Below the pieces are notes generated by a model that saw nothing but the letters and a program-made list of their open reading frames with translations, was not told the DNA's origin and did not search any database. 30,928 nucleotides of DNA from a virus: positions 1-30,928 of the IMG/VR virus record IMGVR_UViG_3300032217_000015. The stretch is one strand, 5' to 3'. Each line of letters starts with the position of its first letter. Position 1 is the stretch's first letter. Of the stretch, positions 1-6,068 are shown piece by piece. Both the position numbers and the translations under genes were made by a program.

Positions 1-31
1 CACTGGATGGACGGAAATATGGCATGGCTAA
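1..31 (+). CDS. 3' end of an upstream gene (partial)
   Basis: The second reading frame is open from the left edge to a TAA at 29-31, giving a short tail ending in I-W-H-G. It would overlap the helicase start by 8 nt, the same style of junction used by most genes that follow. Only about nine codons are visible, so no function can be given. The helicase frame is also open to the left edge, so an upstream helicase start cannot be excluded. Confidence 0.3.
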   Translation, partial: TGWTEIWHG

Positions 32-983
32 TTTTATTGACGACAGCATAGATTTCTCTCAGTACCTAAAAGAGACTGATAACAAGCAAAAAGTACGTCC
101 TGCTGCTGACTACATTCCTTCTATCAAAGAACGGATGCGTCTGTTAGCAACTGAACGCAAGTTGTTCATGCCATGGGTAAAGTCTCAGGAATCTTTTTAC
201 TTTAGACCTGGTGAAATGTCGGTATGGGCTGGACAGAATGGACACGGCAAAAGCCAAATCACCGCCCAGATCGCAATGCACTTGATGCACCAAGGTGAAC
301 GGGTTTGCATGGCGTCTTTTGAGATGAAGCCAGTAGAAACAATCAGACTGATGAGCAGAATGTTTATAGGGACAAATCCATTTACACCTGAATATCAGTC
401 TATCGAAGGTTTTGAAGCACTTGATACCATGTTTGACAGCTTTGGAGTTTGGAGTAATAGCAGACTATGGATTTACGATCAAATGGGCGTAACAACCCCC
501 CAAACCGTAATCGGGATGAGCAGGTACTGCGCAAAAGAGTTGGGCATAAAGCACGTTTTTATTGATTCATTGATGAAAGTGGTGGGCGATGAGGATGACA
601 TGAACGGTCAAAAACGATTGGTTGGCGAACTATTCGCAATTGCCAAAGACTTGCAAATTCACATCCACCTAATTCACCATCTAAAAAAGCCACAAAATGA
701 AGCGCAGATACCAGACAAACACGACACAAAGGGAAGTGGAAGCATCACCGACCAGGTGGATAACCTTTTCATGGTCTGGAGAAACAAGCCAAAAGAAGAC
801 GATAAGCGCAACAACGGGCAATTTGGCAACAAGCAAAGCGAGCCTGATTCCATTCTTTTTTGCCGCAAGCAAAGGCATTACGAAGGTAGTGGAGATGGTG
901 AACCAGCTATTGGGCTTTGGCTACATCGAGACTCGGGCCAATTTACTGGAAATGCTGGCGAAGCACCTAAAACTTATGAATGA
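24..983 (+). CDS. DnaB-like replicative helicase (RecA-fold ATPase domain)
   Basis: This is probably the phage replication-fork helicase, a 5'-3' DNA unwinding ATPase. The protein has 319 residues. After a short N-terminal region it carries a Walker A motif GQNGHGKS at about residues 70-77, a catalytic-type Glu in ASFEM at about 100, and a Walker B VFIDS at about 178-182. These are followed by a DnaB-type segment HLIHHLKKP near 215 and GSGSITDQVDNLF near 237. The usual DnaB N-terminal primase-interaction domain is absent, so it resembles the short helicases of some phages or the helicase half of gp4/Twinkle proteins. The ATG at 24 was chosen because a weak GGA lies upstream and the preceding frame stops at 31, but the frame is open to the window edge. 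It heads a compact DNA-metabolism run. The superfamily is well supported. The exact role is inferred. Confidence 0.85.
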   Translation: MANFIDDSIDFSQYLKETDNKQKVRPAADYIPSIKERMRLLATERKLFMPWVKSQESFYFRPGEMSVWAGQNGHGKSQITAQIAMHLMHQGERVCMASFEMKPVETIRLMSRMFIGTNPFTPEYQSIEGFEALDTMFDSFGVWSNSRLWIYDQMGVTTPQTVIGMSRYCAKELGIKHVFIDSLMKVVGDEDDMNGQKRLVGELFAIAKDLQIHIHLIHHLKKPQNEAQIPDKHDTKGSGSITDQVDNLFMVWRNKPKEDDKRNNGQFGNKQSEPDSILFCRKQRHYEGSGDGEPAIGLWLHRDSGQFTGNAGEAPKTYE

Positions 984-1194
984 TCGTGCACAACTGGAAA
1001 AAGCAGAGGCAAGAATGCTAGTACCGTCTTACTTTGCAACCTTAGCACTTTTGGGTAGACCGGCGGCAAACGTTTGGTTGACAAAACAAATAAGCAAAGC
1101 GGAAAAACACTACGGCAAAGGCTTTGACTCACGCTGTAGAAAATATATGCGAGAAATAACGGAGACTGAACTATGCGTAGAGCAGCAAGGGTAG
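976..1194 (+). CDS. Small hypothetical protein, 72 aa
   Basis: I do not recognise this family. The frame is open well upstream inside the helicase gene, but the ATG at 976 gives an 8-nt overlap with the helicase stop, which suits translational coupling. Earlier ATGs at 895 and 952 would force long overlaps. The product is mixed-charge and probably helical, with a lysine- and arginine-rich second half (KQISKAEKHYGKG, then CRKYMREI). That suggests nucleic-acid contact, but this is only inference. It overlaps the following nuclease gene by 22 nt. Its position between helicase and nuclease suggests a replication or recombination accessory role. Confidence 0.6.
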   Translation: MNDRAQLEKAEARMLVPSYFATLALLGRPAANVWLTKQISKAEKHYGKGFDSRCRKYMREITETELCVEQQG

Positions 1195-1451
1195 ATCAAA
1201 ACCAAGACCAAGTAATTAGCGCATTAAGGGCTGCTGGCGCTTATGTATGGATTATTGGATTGCCAGTTGACCTTTTGGTTGGTTATAAAGGAAATACTTA
1301 TTTAGTGGAAGTAAAAGATGGCCCTAAAAAGCGTTTAACGGCGTTACAGCAGGCTTTTTTTGCAAAATGGACTGGTGGTGCATTGATTAGAGTTGATGGC
1401 CCAGAAGACGCATTAAAAATGATTGGGGTGTTAAATGAAACTATCGGTTGA
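1173..1451 (+). CDS. PD-(D/E)XK-type (VRR-NUC-like) nuclease, 92 aa
   Basis: This looks like a minimal restriction-fold nuclease, of the kind that acts on branched or single-stranded DNA during phage recombination. The signature is the pair VDLLVGYKG (about residues 32-40, with the metal-binding Asp) and YLVEVKDG (about 43-50, giving the E-x-K). An early Gln within DQNQDQVISALRAAGA and an aromatic LQQAFFAKW helix complete the expected order. The length is typical of stand-alone phage members. A GGAG at 1161-1164 sits 8 nt before the ATG. The gene overlaps its neighbours on both sides (22 nt and 17 nt), next to NinB, which supports a recombination role. Substrate specificity cannot be read from the sequence. 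Confidence 0.75.
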   Translation: MRRAARVDQNQDQVISALRAAGAYVWIIGLPVDLLVGYKGNTYLVEVKDGPKKRLTALQQAFFAKWTGGALIRVDGPEDALKMIGVLNETIG

Positions 1452-1830
1452 ATGTGTAAATCCCGTCCAAGCGCATACGGCAATGACTAAAAGCATCTGG
1501 CCTCAATTGAAAAGCGCGTTAATGGCTGGTCATCGAATGGTGTTAGAGGTTAAGCCGTTAACCCGTAGTTTGGAACAAAACGCAAGACTTTGGGCGATGC
1601 TGACAGACATTAGTAAACAAGTGGATTGGTATGGACGCAAACTAACGCCTGACGACTGGAAACACGTTTTTAGTGCGGCGCTGAAGAAACAAGAGGTTGT
1701 ACCAGGCATCGACGGTGGATTTGTGGTGCTTGGCACATCAACCAGCAAGATGACAAAATCAGAAATGTGTGACCTTCAAACCCTAATGGAAGCATTTGGT
1801 GCGGAACGTGAAGTAAGGTTTTCAGCATGA
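1435..1830 (+). CDS. ninB: NinB-like recombination mediator
   Basis: The 131-residue product matches the NinB/Orf family of lambdoid phages, which bind single-stranded DNA and help load recombinase at gaps. Recognisable family features are RSLEQNARLWAMLTDIS at about residues 43-59, the W-Y-G-R-K-L-T-P-DDWK stretch near 64-75, and the strongly conserved VPGIDGGFVVLG followed by TSKMTKSEM in the C-terminal half. The length is close to the usual ~140 aa. The start at 1435 overlaps the preceding nuclease by 17 nt, and the stop overlaps the next start as ATGATG. Gene order (nuclease, NinB, YbcO-like nuclease) resembles the nin-type recombination block of lambdoid phages. Confidence 0.88.
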   Translation: MKLSVECVNPVQAHTAMTKSIWPQLKSALMAGHRMVLEVKPLTRSLEQNARLWAMLTDISKQVDWYGRKLTPDDWKHVFSAALKKQEVVPGIDGGFVVLGTSTSKMTKSEMCDLQTLMEAFGAEREVRFSA

Positions 1831-2132
1831 TGTTTCCGAAAACAAAATATGTAAGAAACAAGAAACGCTTGGAAGCCTGCCGCGCTTTACCTTGTCAGCA
1901 CTGCGGGGCAGAGGATGGTACGGTGGTAGCCGCACATAGCAATGAGGGCATACACGGCAAAGGAAGGGGCATTAAAGCCAGCGATGAGTTTATAGCCGCC
2001 TTATGCTTCACTTGCCACGCGAATTTAGACCAAGGCAGAATGAGTAAGCAGGAACGCACAGAGATGTGGCACAATGCTCATGAACGAACAATCTTGTTGT
2101 TGGCAAGCAAAAATGATATAGTTTCATCATGA
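1827..2132 (+). CDS. YbcO/DUF1364-like (HNH-type) nuclease, 101 aa
   Basis: The pattern is a zinc-binding CQHCG near residues 23-27, then VVAAHSN near 33-39, GRGIKASDEF near 46-55, and CFTCHANLDQG near 60-70. This matches the DUF1364/YbcO prophage nuclease family, a His-Me/HNH-like fold in which the second Cys pair and the CH..D contribute to metal binding and catalysis. It probably acts on recombination or replication intermediates or on host DNA. The start overlaps the ninB stop by 4 nt, and its own stop overlaps the next ATG (ATGA). Family assignment rests on the motif layout; the activity is inferred. Confidence 0.7.
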   Translation: MMFPKTKYVRNKKRLEACRALPCQHCGAEDGTVVAAHSNEGIHGKGRGIKASDEFIAALCFTCHANLDQGRMSKQERTEMWHNAHERTILLLASKNDIVSS

Positions 2133-2488
2133 ATGAAGAAGTAGCAGAATTTGTCGCAGCATTGTTGCATAGCAGCACGATCACGCATTTCATGCACTGG
2201 TCAACAGATTCGTTTTCCAAGCACCTTGCATTGGGTGACTACTACGACAAAATCATTGATCTGACTGACCAGTTTGCGGAAGCATACATGGGACGTTACG
2301 AGCAGCTAAAAAAGTTTCCTGAAGAATTCCATACAGAAAAAGACCCTGTAAGGTACTTGGAAAACATGAAAAAGTTTGTAGAAGAAGCAAGAAAGCAACT
2401 TCCACAAGATAGCGAATTGCAAAATCTAATTGACGAAATCGCAGATTTAATCAATTCCACTTTGTATAAACTACGATTCCTCAACTAA
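2129..2488 (+). CDS. DUF5856-like helical protein, 119 aa
   Basis: The sequence resembles the DUF5856 family found in many aquatic phages, recognisable by TITHFMHWSTDSFSKHLALGDYY in the first 40 residues, AEAYMGRYEQL near 50-60, and a C-terminal DEIADLINSTLYKLRFL. The protein is almost wholly helical with His, Glu and Asp on the helices, an arrangement reminiscent of Dps/ferritin-like four-helix bundles. A DNA-binding or metal-handling role is therefore possible but unproven. It begins in an ATGA overlap with the nuclease upstream and is the last member of the overlapping run, since a free ribosome binding site precedes the next gene. Confidence 0.7.
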   Translation: MNEEVAEFVAALLHSSTITHFMHWSTDSFSKHLALGDYYDKIIDLTDQFAEAYMGRYEQLKKFPEEFHTEKDPVRYLENMKKFVEEARKQLPQDSELQNLIDEIADLINSTLYKLRFLN

Positions 2489-2498
2489 GGAGATTTCC

Positions 2499-2684
2499 AT
2501 GCAAGACGAAAAATACGGTAACAGCTACAAAGCGCCAGCAGATGTAAACATGGCAGCATCTCGCGGAACTGCAAAGAACAACGTTCCTGTTGCACAAAGC
2601 AACCAATGCGGCCCGACCGGAAAATTTGATAGCGGAAAAACTAGCGGTGTGGCATATGTCCATAGCCGCAAGTGCTACCAATAA
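2499..2684 (+). CDS. Small hypothetical protein, 61 aa
   Basis: Unrecognised. The product is hydrophilic, rich in Asn, Ser, Gly, Ala and Lys, with two Cys (one in NQCGPTG, one near the C-terminus) and little predicted secondary structure. The start is decided by a strong AAGGAG about 8 nt upstream in the 10-nt gap after the previous gene, which makes translation likely. It is followed by an inverted repeat and then a cysteine-rich small protein. No function is proposed. Confidence 0.6.
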   Translation: MQDEKYGNSYKAPADVNMAASRGTAKNNVPVAQSNQCGPTGKFDSGKTSGVAYVHSRKCYQ

Positions 2685-2686
2685 GC

Positions 2687-2721
2687 GTAAACCCAAACCG
2701 CTGGCAGGCGGCTGGGCTTAC
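2687..2721 (+). promoter_or_regulatory. RNA hairpin in intergenic gap
   Basis: An interrupted inverted repeat fills most of this gap: GTAA (2687-2690) with TTAC (2718-2721), CCCA (2692-2695) with TGGG (2713-2716), and CCGC (2698-2701) with GCGG (2708-2711), around a 6-nt loop. No T-run follows, so it is not a canonical intrinsic terminator. It could be an mRNA-stability, processing or attenuation element upstream of the small Cys-rich gene. Confidence 0.45.
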
Positions 2722-2747
2722 TAACCAAACAAAAATGGAGGTTTTGA

Positions 2748-2966
2748 ATGGCTGAGACTGATTTTAAGTGCGGAAATTGCGAATATTTCGTAAACAAGCA
2801 AATCATGGGTATTTGTAGGCTGTATCCAATGCAGCAGAACAAACACGAAACTGATTGGTGTGGTCAACATAAAGCCATTCAGTACAGAAGCATTTACGAC
2901 ATCAAGACTGATGAAACTGTTGTAGTGCCCATGAAACGCAAATACACGAAGAAATCCGATGTTTAA
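2748..2966 (+). CDS. Cysteine-rich small protein, 72 aa (probable metal-binding knuckle)
   Basis: The N-terminal half holds CGNC at about residues 9-12, a Cys in GICRLYP near 23, and a Cys in DWCGQH near 38. This four-cysteine layout suggests one bound zinc or small Fe-S site. It resembles a small phage/bacterial family with C-x2-C, C-R-x-Y-P and D-W-C-G motifs. The C-terminus is basic (KRKYTKK). A good GGAGG stands 8-9 nt before the ATG. The gene overlaps the GroES-like gene by 8 nt, so the two are probably co-translated. Function is unknown. Confidence 0.65.
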   Translation: MAETDFKCGNCEYFVNKQIMGICRLYPMQQNKHETDWCGQHKAIQYRSIYDIKTDETVVVPMKRKYTKKSDV

Positions 2967-3216
2967 TCCGCTAAATGATCGAGTAGTAGTTCGACCCAAG
3001 ACACGGCACTTGTCGGACATTATCTACATCAACAACAAAGAACCGTTTAACGAAGGCACGGTGGTTGCAGTTGGCCCCAAGGTCTATGAAGCACAAGTTG
3101 GTGATTTCATAAAATACGGCAATGGCGATTACTTAAATTGGCCTGTTCACCGTGTAGACGACCAGGATTACCAAATCATTCAAGAAGCGGATATTTGCGC
3201 CATTGTCGAAGTGTGA
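2959..3216 (+). CDS. GroES-like co-chaperonin (Cpn10 family), 85 aa
   Basis: The product would cap the GroEL folding chamber. The Cpn10 signature is clear: PLNDRVVVRPKT at about residues 4-15, then a mobile-loop-like segment, EGTVVAVGP at about 32-40, VGDFIKYG near 47-54, and a C-terminal QEADICAIVEV corresponding to the family's final strand. At 85 residues it is shorter than E. coli GroES (97). The mobile loop lacks the usual Gly-Gly-Ile-Val-Leu pattern and instead shows DIIYI, and the roof hairpin is reduced. It overlaps the Cys-rich gene by 8 nt. Phage co-chaperonins such as T4 gp31 act in coat-protein folding, and this phage has a P22-type coat, a fold known to need GroEL/ES. The functional link here is inference. 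Confidence 0.85.
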   Translation: MFNPLNDRVVVRPKTRHLSDIIYINNKEPFNEGTVVAVGPKVYEAQVGDFIKYGNGDYLNWPVHRVDDQDYQIIQEADICAIVEV

Positions 3217-3256
3217 GTAAAATTAATCAGAGCCTCTTAACCTTAAGGAACTAATC

Positions 3257-3670
3257 ATGTCCAACTCTATCGCTACTGGCGTTGCATACGCTGACCCAGA
3301 ATTCACCACTTGCTACGCAACCCAAGAAATCGGTTATTCAACCGCTGCCCAAGGTACGGTAACACAGGCTACCGACAAATCAACGGGCGTGACTCTGAAC
3401 AAGTCTGCTGGTCGTATTACGATGAATAACGCAGCATTGGCTGGCGGTGCAGTTGCATCATTCACACTGACTAACAGCTTGATTTCTGCCAATGACACAC
3501 TTATTGTTTGCGTTTCTAGCAACACTACTGGCAGCGCTGCCGGGGCTTACACCACTTACATTTCTTATTTGACTTCTGGTTCTGCTTTGATTTCATTGCG
3601 TAATTTGAGTTCAACTTCTTACTCTGAAGCTGTAATCATTAACTATGCCATCATTCACGGTGCATCGTAA
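3257..3670 (+). CDS. Probable virion protein, beta-rich (decoration or fibre-like), 137 aa
   Basis: The protein is dominated by Ser, Thr, Ala, Gly and alternating hydrophobics, as in phage decoration or fibre domains. It carries a VTQATDKSTGVTLNKSAG stretch near residues 36-53, then VASFTLTNSLI near 65-76, and ends in a hydrophobic strand VIINYAIIHG. Similar modules occur in uncharacterised structural proteins of many environmental phages. There is no signal peptide or TM segment. TAAGGAACTAATC gives a good ribosome binding site. Its place between the GroES-like gene and small basic genes, more than 2 kb before the terminase, is unusual for a virion component. The assignment is by composition and resemblance only. 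Confidence 0.55.
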   Translation: MSNSIATGVAYADPEFTTCYATQEIGYSTAAQGTVTQATDKSTGVTLNKSAGRITMNNAALAGGAVASFTLTNSLISANDTLIVCVSSNTTGSAAGAYTTYISYLTSGSALISLRNLSSTSYSEAVIINYAIIHGAS

Positions 3671-3822
3671 TGCCTCTAATCAAATCCATGACTCCAAAGG
3701 CGATGAGTAAAAACATTGCTAAGGAGATGGAGGCGGGAAAGCCTCAAAAGCAAGCCGTAGCTATTGCATACGCTGTAAAGCGCGAAGCTAAAGAGAAAGA
3801 GCGTAAAGGCTCCAAGAAGTGA
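3670..3822 (+). CDS. DUF6496-like small basic protein, 50 aa
   Basis: This short gene starts in a TAATG overlap with the preceding stop and ends in a GTGA overlap with the next start, which argues it is real. The product is helical and lysine-rich, with KAMSKNIAKEMEAGKPQKQA in the middle and AVAIAYAVKREA near residues 29-40. This is a recognisable layout of a small family common in phages and bacteria (DUF6496-type). Function is unknown; the charge suggests nucleic-acid or protein scaffolding contact. Confidence 0.7.
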   Translation: MPLIKSMTPKAMSKNIAKEMEAGKPQKQAVAIAYAVKREAKEKERKGSKK

Positions 3823-4088
3823 AACACGACAAGCCAATTCCGCACAAGACCACGGGGAAGGGTAAAACCTATAACCCCACGGAAAAAGGCGCGGGAATGA
3901 CCGCTAAAGGTCGTGCAGAGTACAACGCTAAGAACGGAAGTAACCTAAAGCCGCCAGCGCCTAACCCAAAGACGAAGGCAGACGCAGGACGTAAGGCTAG
4001 TTTCTGTGCGCGAATGGAAGGTGTCGTAAAGAACGCCAAAGGCCCAGCAGAACGAGCAAAGGCATCACTTAAGAATTGGAATTGCTGA
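3819..4088 (+). CDS. DUF6321-like small basic protein, 89 aa
   Basis: The start is GTG, overlapping the previous stop by 4 nt; no ATG fits the junction. The sequence shows GMTAKGRAEYNAKNGSNLK at about residues 26-44, a basic linker, and KASFCARMEGV near 59-69, and ends in ASLKNWNC. This matches a small phage family (DUF6321-like) with a conserved SFCARM core and terminal W-x-C. It is strongly basic, without TM segments. It belongs to a run of four short lysine-rich genes placed just before the methyltransferase and terminase. Function is unknown. Confidence 0.7.
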   Translation: MKHDKPIPHKTTGKGKTYNPTEKGAGMTAKGRAEYNAKNGSNLKPPAPNPKTKADAGRKASFCARMEGVVKNAKGPAERAKASLKNWNC

Positions 4089-4300
4089 TGACCAAAAAAC
4101 TGATTGGCAACTACAACACGACAAAACAATTTTTTGAAAATGGATATGCTATTCCTTTGTATGGCACTCACACTCATTTATGGGTGCATTTTGACAAAGA
4201 AGTAGTTTTGCCGCATGGTGCATTAGAAATTACCACTATTAATGACGTTCCCTGCGCTTTGTGGACAGATATTTTAGAAGCTGCAAAGGAAAAAGCATGA
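4088..4300 (+). CDS. Hypothetical protein, 70 aa
   Basis: Unrecognised. The ATG at 4088 shares its A with the TGA of the previous gene (TGATG); a TTG at 4076 would extend it by four residues but would overlap more. The product looks like a compact beta-rich fold with HTHLWVHFDKE near residues 28-38 and a C-terminal helix WTDILEAAKEKA. Unlike its neighbours it is near neutral. Its stop overlaps the next ATG by 4 nt, so it is part of the same coupled run. Confidence 0.6.
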   Translation: MTKKLIGNYNTTKQFFENGYAIPLYGTHTHLWVHFDKEVVLPHGALEITTINDVPCALWTDILEAAKEKA

Positions 4301-4455
4301 AACTAGGTCTATACGCCAACATTCACGCCAAGCAAGAACGAATTAAGCAAGAAAAGGCTGAAGGCGGCAAAGTGGAACGTATGCGTAAGCCTGGCTCCAA
4401 AGGTGCACCAACTGCGGCAGCATTCAAACAATCAACAAAGACTGCTAAAAAGTGA
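4297..4455 (+). CDS. Small conserved phage protein, 52 aa (LYANIHAKQ family)
   Basis: The product begins MKLGLYANIHAKQERIKQ and ends in RKPGSKGAPTAAAFKQSTKT. I recognise this signature from very many environmental phages, where the gene lies near terminase genes, but no function is known to me. It is strongly basic and probably disordered at the end. The ATG at 4297 overlaps the preceding TGA, and the stop overlaps the GTG start of the methyltransferase. Confidence 0.72.
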   Translation: MKLGLYANIHAKQERIKQEKAEGGKVERMRKPGSKGAPTAAAFKQSTKTAKK

Positions 4456-5702
4456 AAATTACCCCAAAGAAAGTCACAGAGCTAATTCCTTATGTAAATA
4501 ACAGCCGCACCCACTCTGACGAGCAAATTGCTCAGATTGCGGCAAGCATTAAGGAATTTGGCTGGACTAACCCCATACTGGTAGACGGTTCAAACGGCAT
4601 CATTGCAGGGCATGGAAGGCTATTAGCTGCACGAAAGCTAGGCCACAAAGAAGTTCCCACTATTGAACTGGCAGACTTGACCGAAACCCAAAAAAAGGCT
4701 TACATCATTGCCGACAACCGCTTGGCGCTTAACGCAGGATGGGACAATGAAATGCTAACCATAGAGTTAAACGACTTATTGGAAGATGGGTTTGCGTTAG
4801 AAATTTTGGGTTTTGACACCAAGGAACTAAATGCCCTGCTAGAGCCTGAAGTGGTGGAAGGGCTGACTGACGAGGATGCCGTTCCCGAAGTGCCTGATGA
4901 GCCTCAGACCAAGATGGGCGACATTTACCAATTGGGCAACCACCGCTTGATGTGCGGAGATAGCACCAGCACTGACGCTGTGGATAAGTTGATGGATGGG
5001 CAGAAAGCCGATATGGTATTTACCGACCCTCCATACAATGTGAACTTTACTGGTGCGCTGTCCAGCACTTCTAAAGGCGGAAAACTAATAAAAATGAGTG
5101 ATGGATATAAAAACCCATCTTCAACGCATGAAGTCATTAAAAATGACAAGATGGATAAGTCAGAGTTTCACGACTTTATGTTGGAGATACTTTCTGTCAT
5201 ATCCACTTATTGCCGTGGTGGTTTCTACATTTGTTTTTCTAGTTCCACTATTGATGAATTGTTAAACCCTTTGTTAGAAACTGGCATAGGCTGGAAAAGC
5301 ATAATTATTTGGAATAAAAACCAATCGCCTATGGGCGGTGGTCATTACAGGCGTAAATACGAACCTATTGCTTACGGATACTTTGAAAACAATTTCTACG
5401 GCAAAGATTACGCAGAAGATGATGTGTGGGATATAGCCAGAACCAAGAAGAATGATTTACACCCAACAATGAAACCCATTGAACTGGTGGAAAAAGCAAT
5501 TAAATGCTCAAGCACATCTAAAGATTTAGTATTAGATTTGTTTGGTGGCTCTGGTAGCACATTGATTGCTTGTGAAAAACAAAACCGCCACGCTAGGCTA
5601 ATGGAACTAGACCCAAAATACTGCGATGTAATAGTAAAGCGGTGGGAAGACTTTACAGGGAAGAAAGCCGTTCTATTGACAGAAGTAACCGAAAATTTGT
5701 AA
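4452..5702 (+). CDS. ParB-domain / DNA methyltransferase fusion, 416 aa
   Basis: This is an orphan-type N6-adenine (or N4-cytosine) DNA methyltransferase with a ParB/sulfiredoxin-like N-terminal domain, usual for phage enzymes of this class. The ParB-like domain spans roughly residues 1-110 and includes IIAGHGRLLAARKLG at 50-64. The methylase domain has the catalytic DPPY at 192-195, HPTMKP at 337-342, and the S-adenosylmethionine-binding FGGSGST at 364-370. The order (DPPY before the FxGxG motif) fits the beta class. The start is GTG in a 4-nt overlap with the preceding gene. No cognate endonuclease lies beside it, so self-protection against host restriction or a packaging-linked mark is more likely than a complete restriction system. 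Target sequence unknown. Confidence 0.92.
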   Translation: MKITPKKVTELIPYVNNSRTHSDEQIAQIAASIKEFGWTNPILVDGSNGIIAGHGRLLAARKLGHKEVPTIELADLTETQKKAYIIADNRLALNAGWDNEMLTIELNDLLEDGFALEILGFDTKELNALLEPEVVEGLTDEDAVPEVPDEPQTKMGDIYQLGNHRLMCGDSTSTDAVDKLMDGQKADMVFTDPPYNVNFTGALSSTSKGGKLIKMSDGYKNPSSTHEVIKNDKMDKSEFHDFMLEILSVISTYCRGGFYICFSSSTIDELLNPLLETGIGWKSIIIWNKNQSPMGGGHYRRKYEPIAYGYFENNFYGKDYAEDDVWDIARTKKNDLHPTMKPIELVEKAIKCSSTSKDLVLDLFGGSGSTLIACEKQNRHARLMELDPKYCDVIVKRWEDFTGKKAVLLTEVTENL

Positions 5703-5729
5703 ACTAAAGTAACACTTCCCCTATATAAA

Positions 5730-6068
5730 ATGTCAGACGCACATATTCCTACCGATGAAACCCGCAAGATGGTTGAAAGCACCAGCGGGTTAGGCTTGCC
5801 GCATGAGCAAATAGCCATATTGGTGGGGATAGACGATAAAACCCTACGCAAGTATTACCGCACCGAACTAGACATGGGTAAGGCCAAGGCCAATGGGCAA
5901 ATAGCTAAAACGCTATATTCCAAAGCCGTGGCAGGCGATACGACTAGCCTTATTTGGTGGACAAAATCACAAATGCGCTGGTCTGAAACGGTTAAGCAGG
6001 AAGTAACAGGCGCTGATGGTGAGCCGCTACAAGGCATCCAAGTCACCTTTGTAAAGCCGAATGAGTGA
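5730..6068 (+). CDS. Putative terminase small subunit, 112 aa
   Basis: The protein begins with a helix-turn-helix-like segment at about residues 10-45 (GLPHEQIAILVGIDDKTLRKYY), followed by a helical region with AKANGQIAKTLYSKAVAGD and a WWTKSQMRW motif. This is the typical form of small proteins placed immediately before a PBSX-type large terminase, where the small subunit recognises the packaging site. It overlaps the large subunit gene by 8 nt. The 27-nt gap upstream has no clear ribosome binding site, which leaves the exact start less certain. Function rests on position plus the HTH; it might instead be another DNA-binding regulator. Confidence 0.7.
   Translation: MSDAHIPTDETRKMVESTSGLGLPHEQIAILVGIDDKTLRKYYRTELDMGKAKANGQIAKTLYSKAVAGDTTSLIWWTKSQMRWSETVKQEVTGADGEPLQGIQVTFVKPNE

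Noticed and set aside
697-975. Upstream extension of the 72-aa gene inside the helicase gene
   Set aside because: It would overlap the helicase by nearly 290 nt; the ATG at 976 gives the usual short overlap.
5408-5851. 147-codon minus-strand frame over the methyltransferase end and small terminase
   Set aside because: It crosses two well-supported plus-strand genes and lacks a start signal or protein-like motifs.
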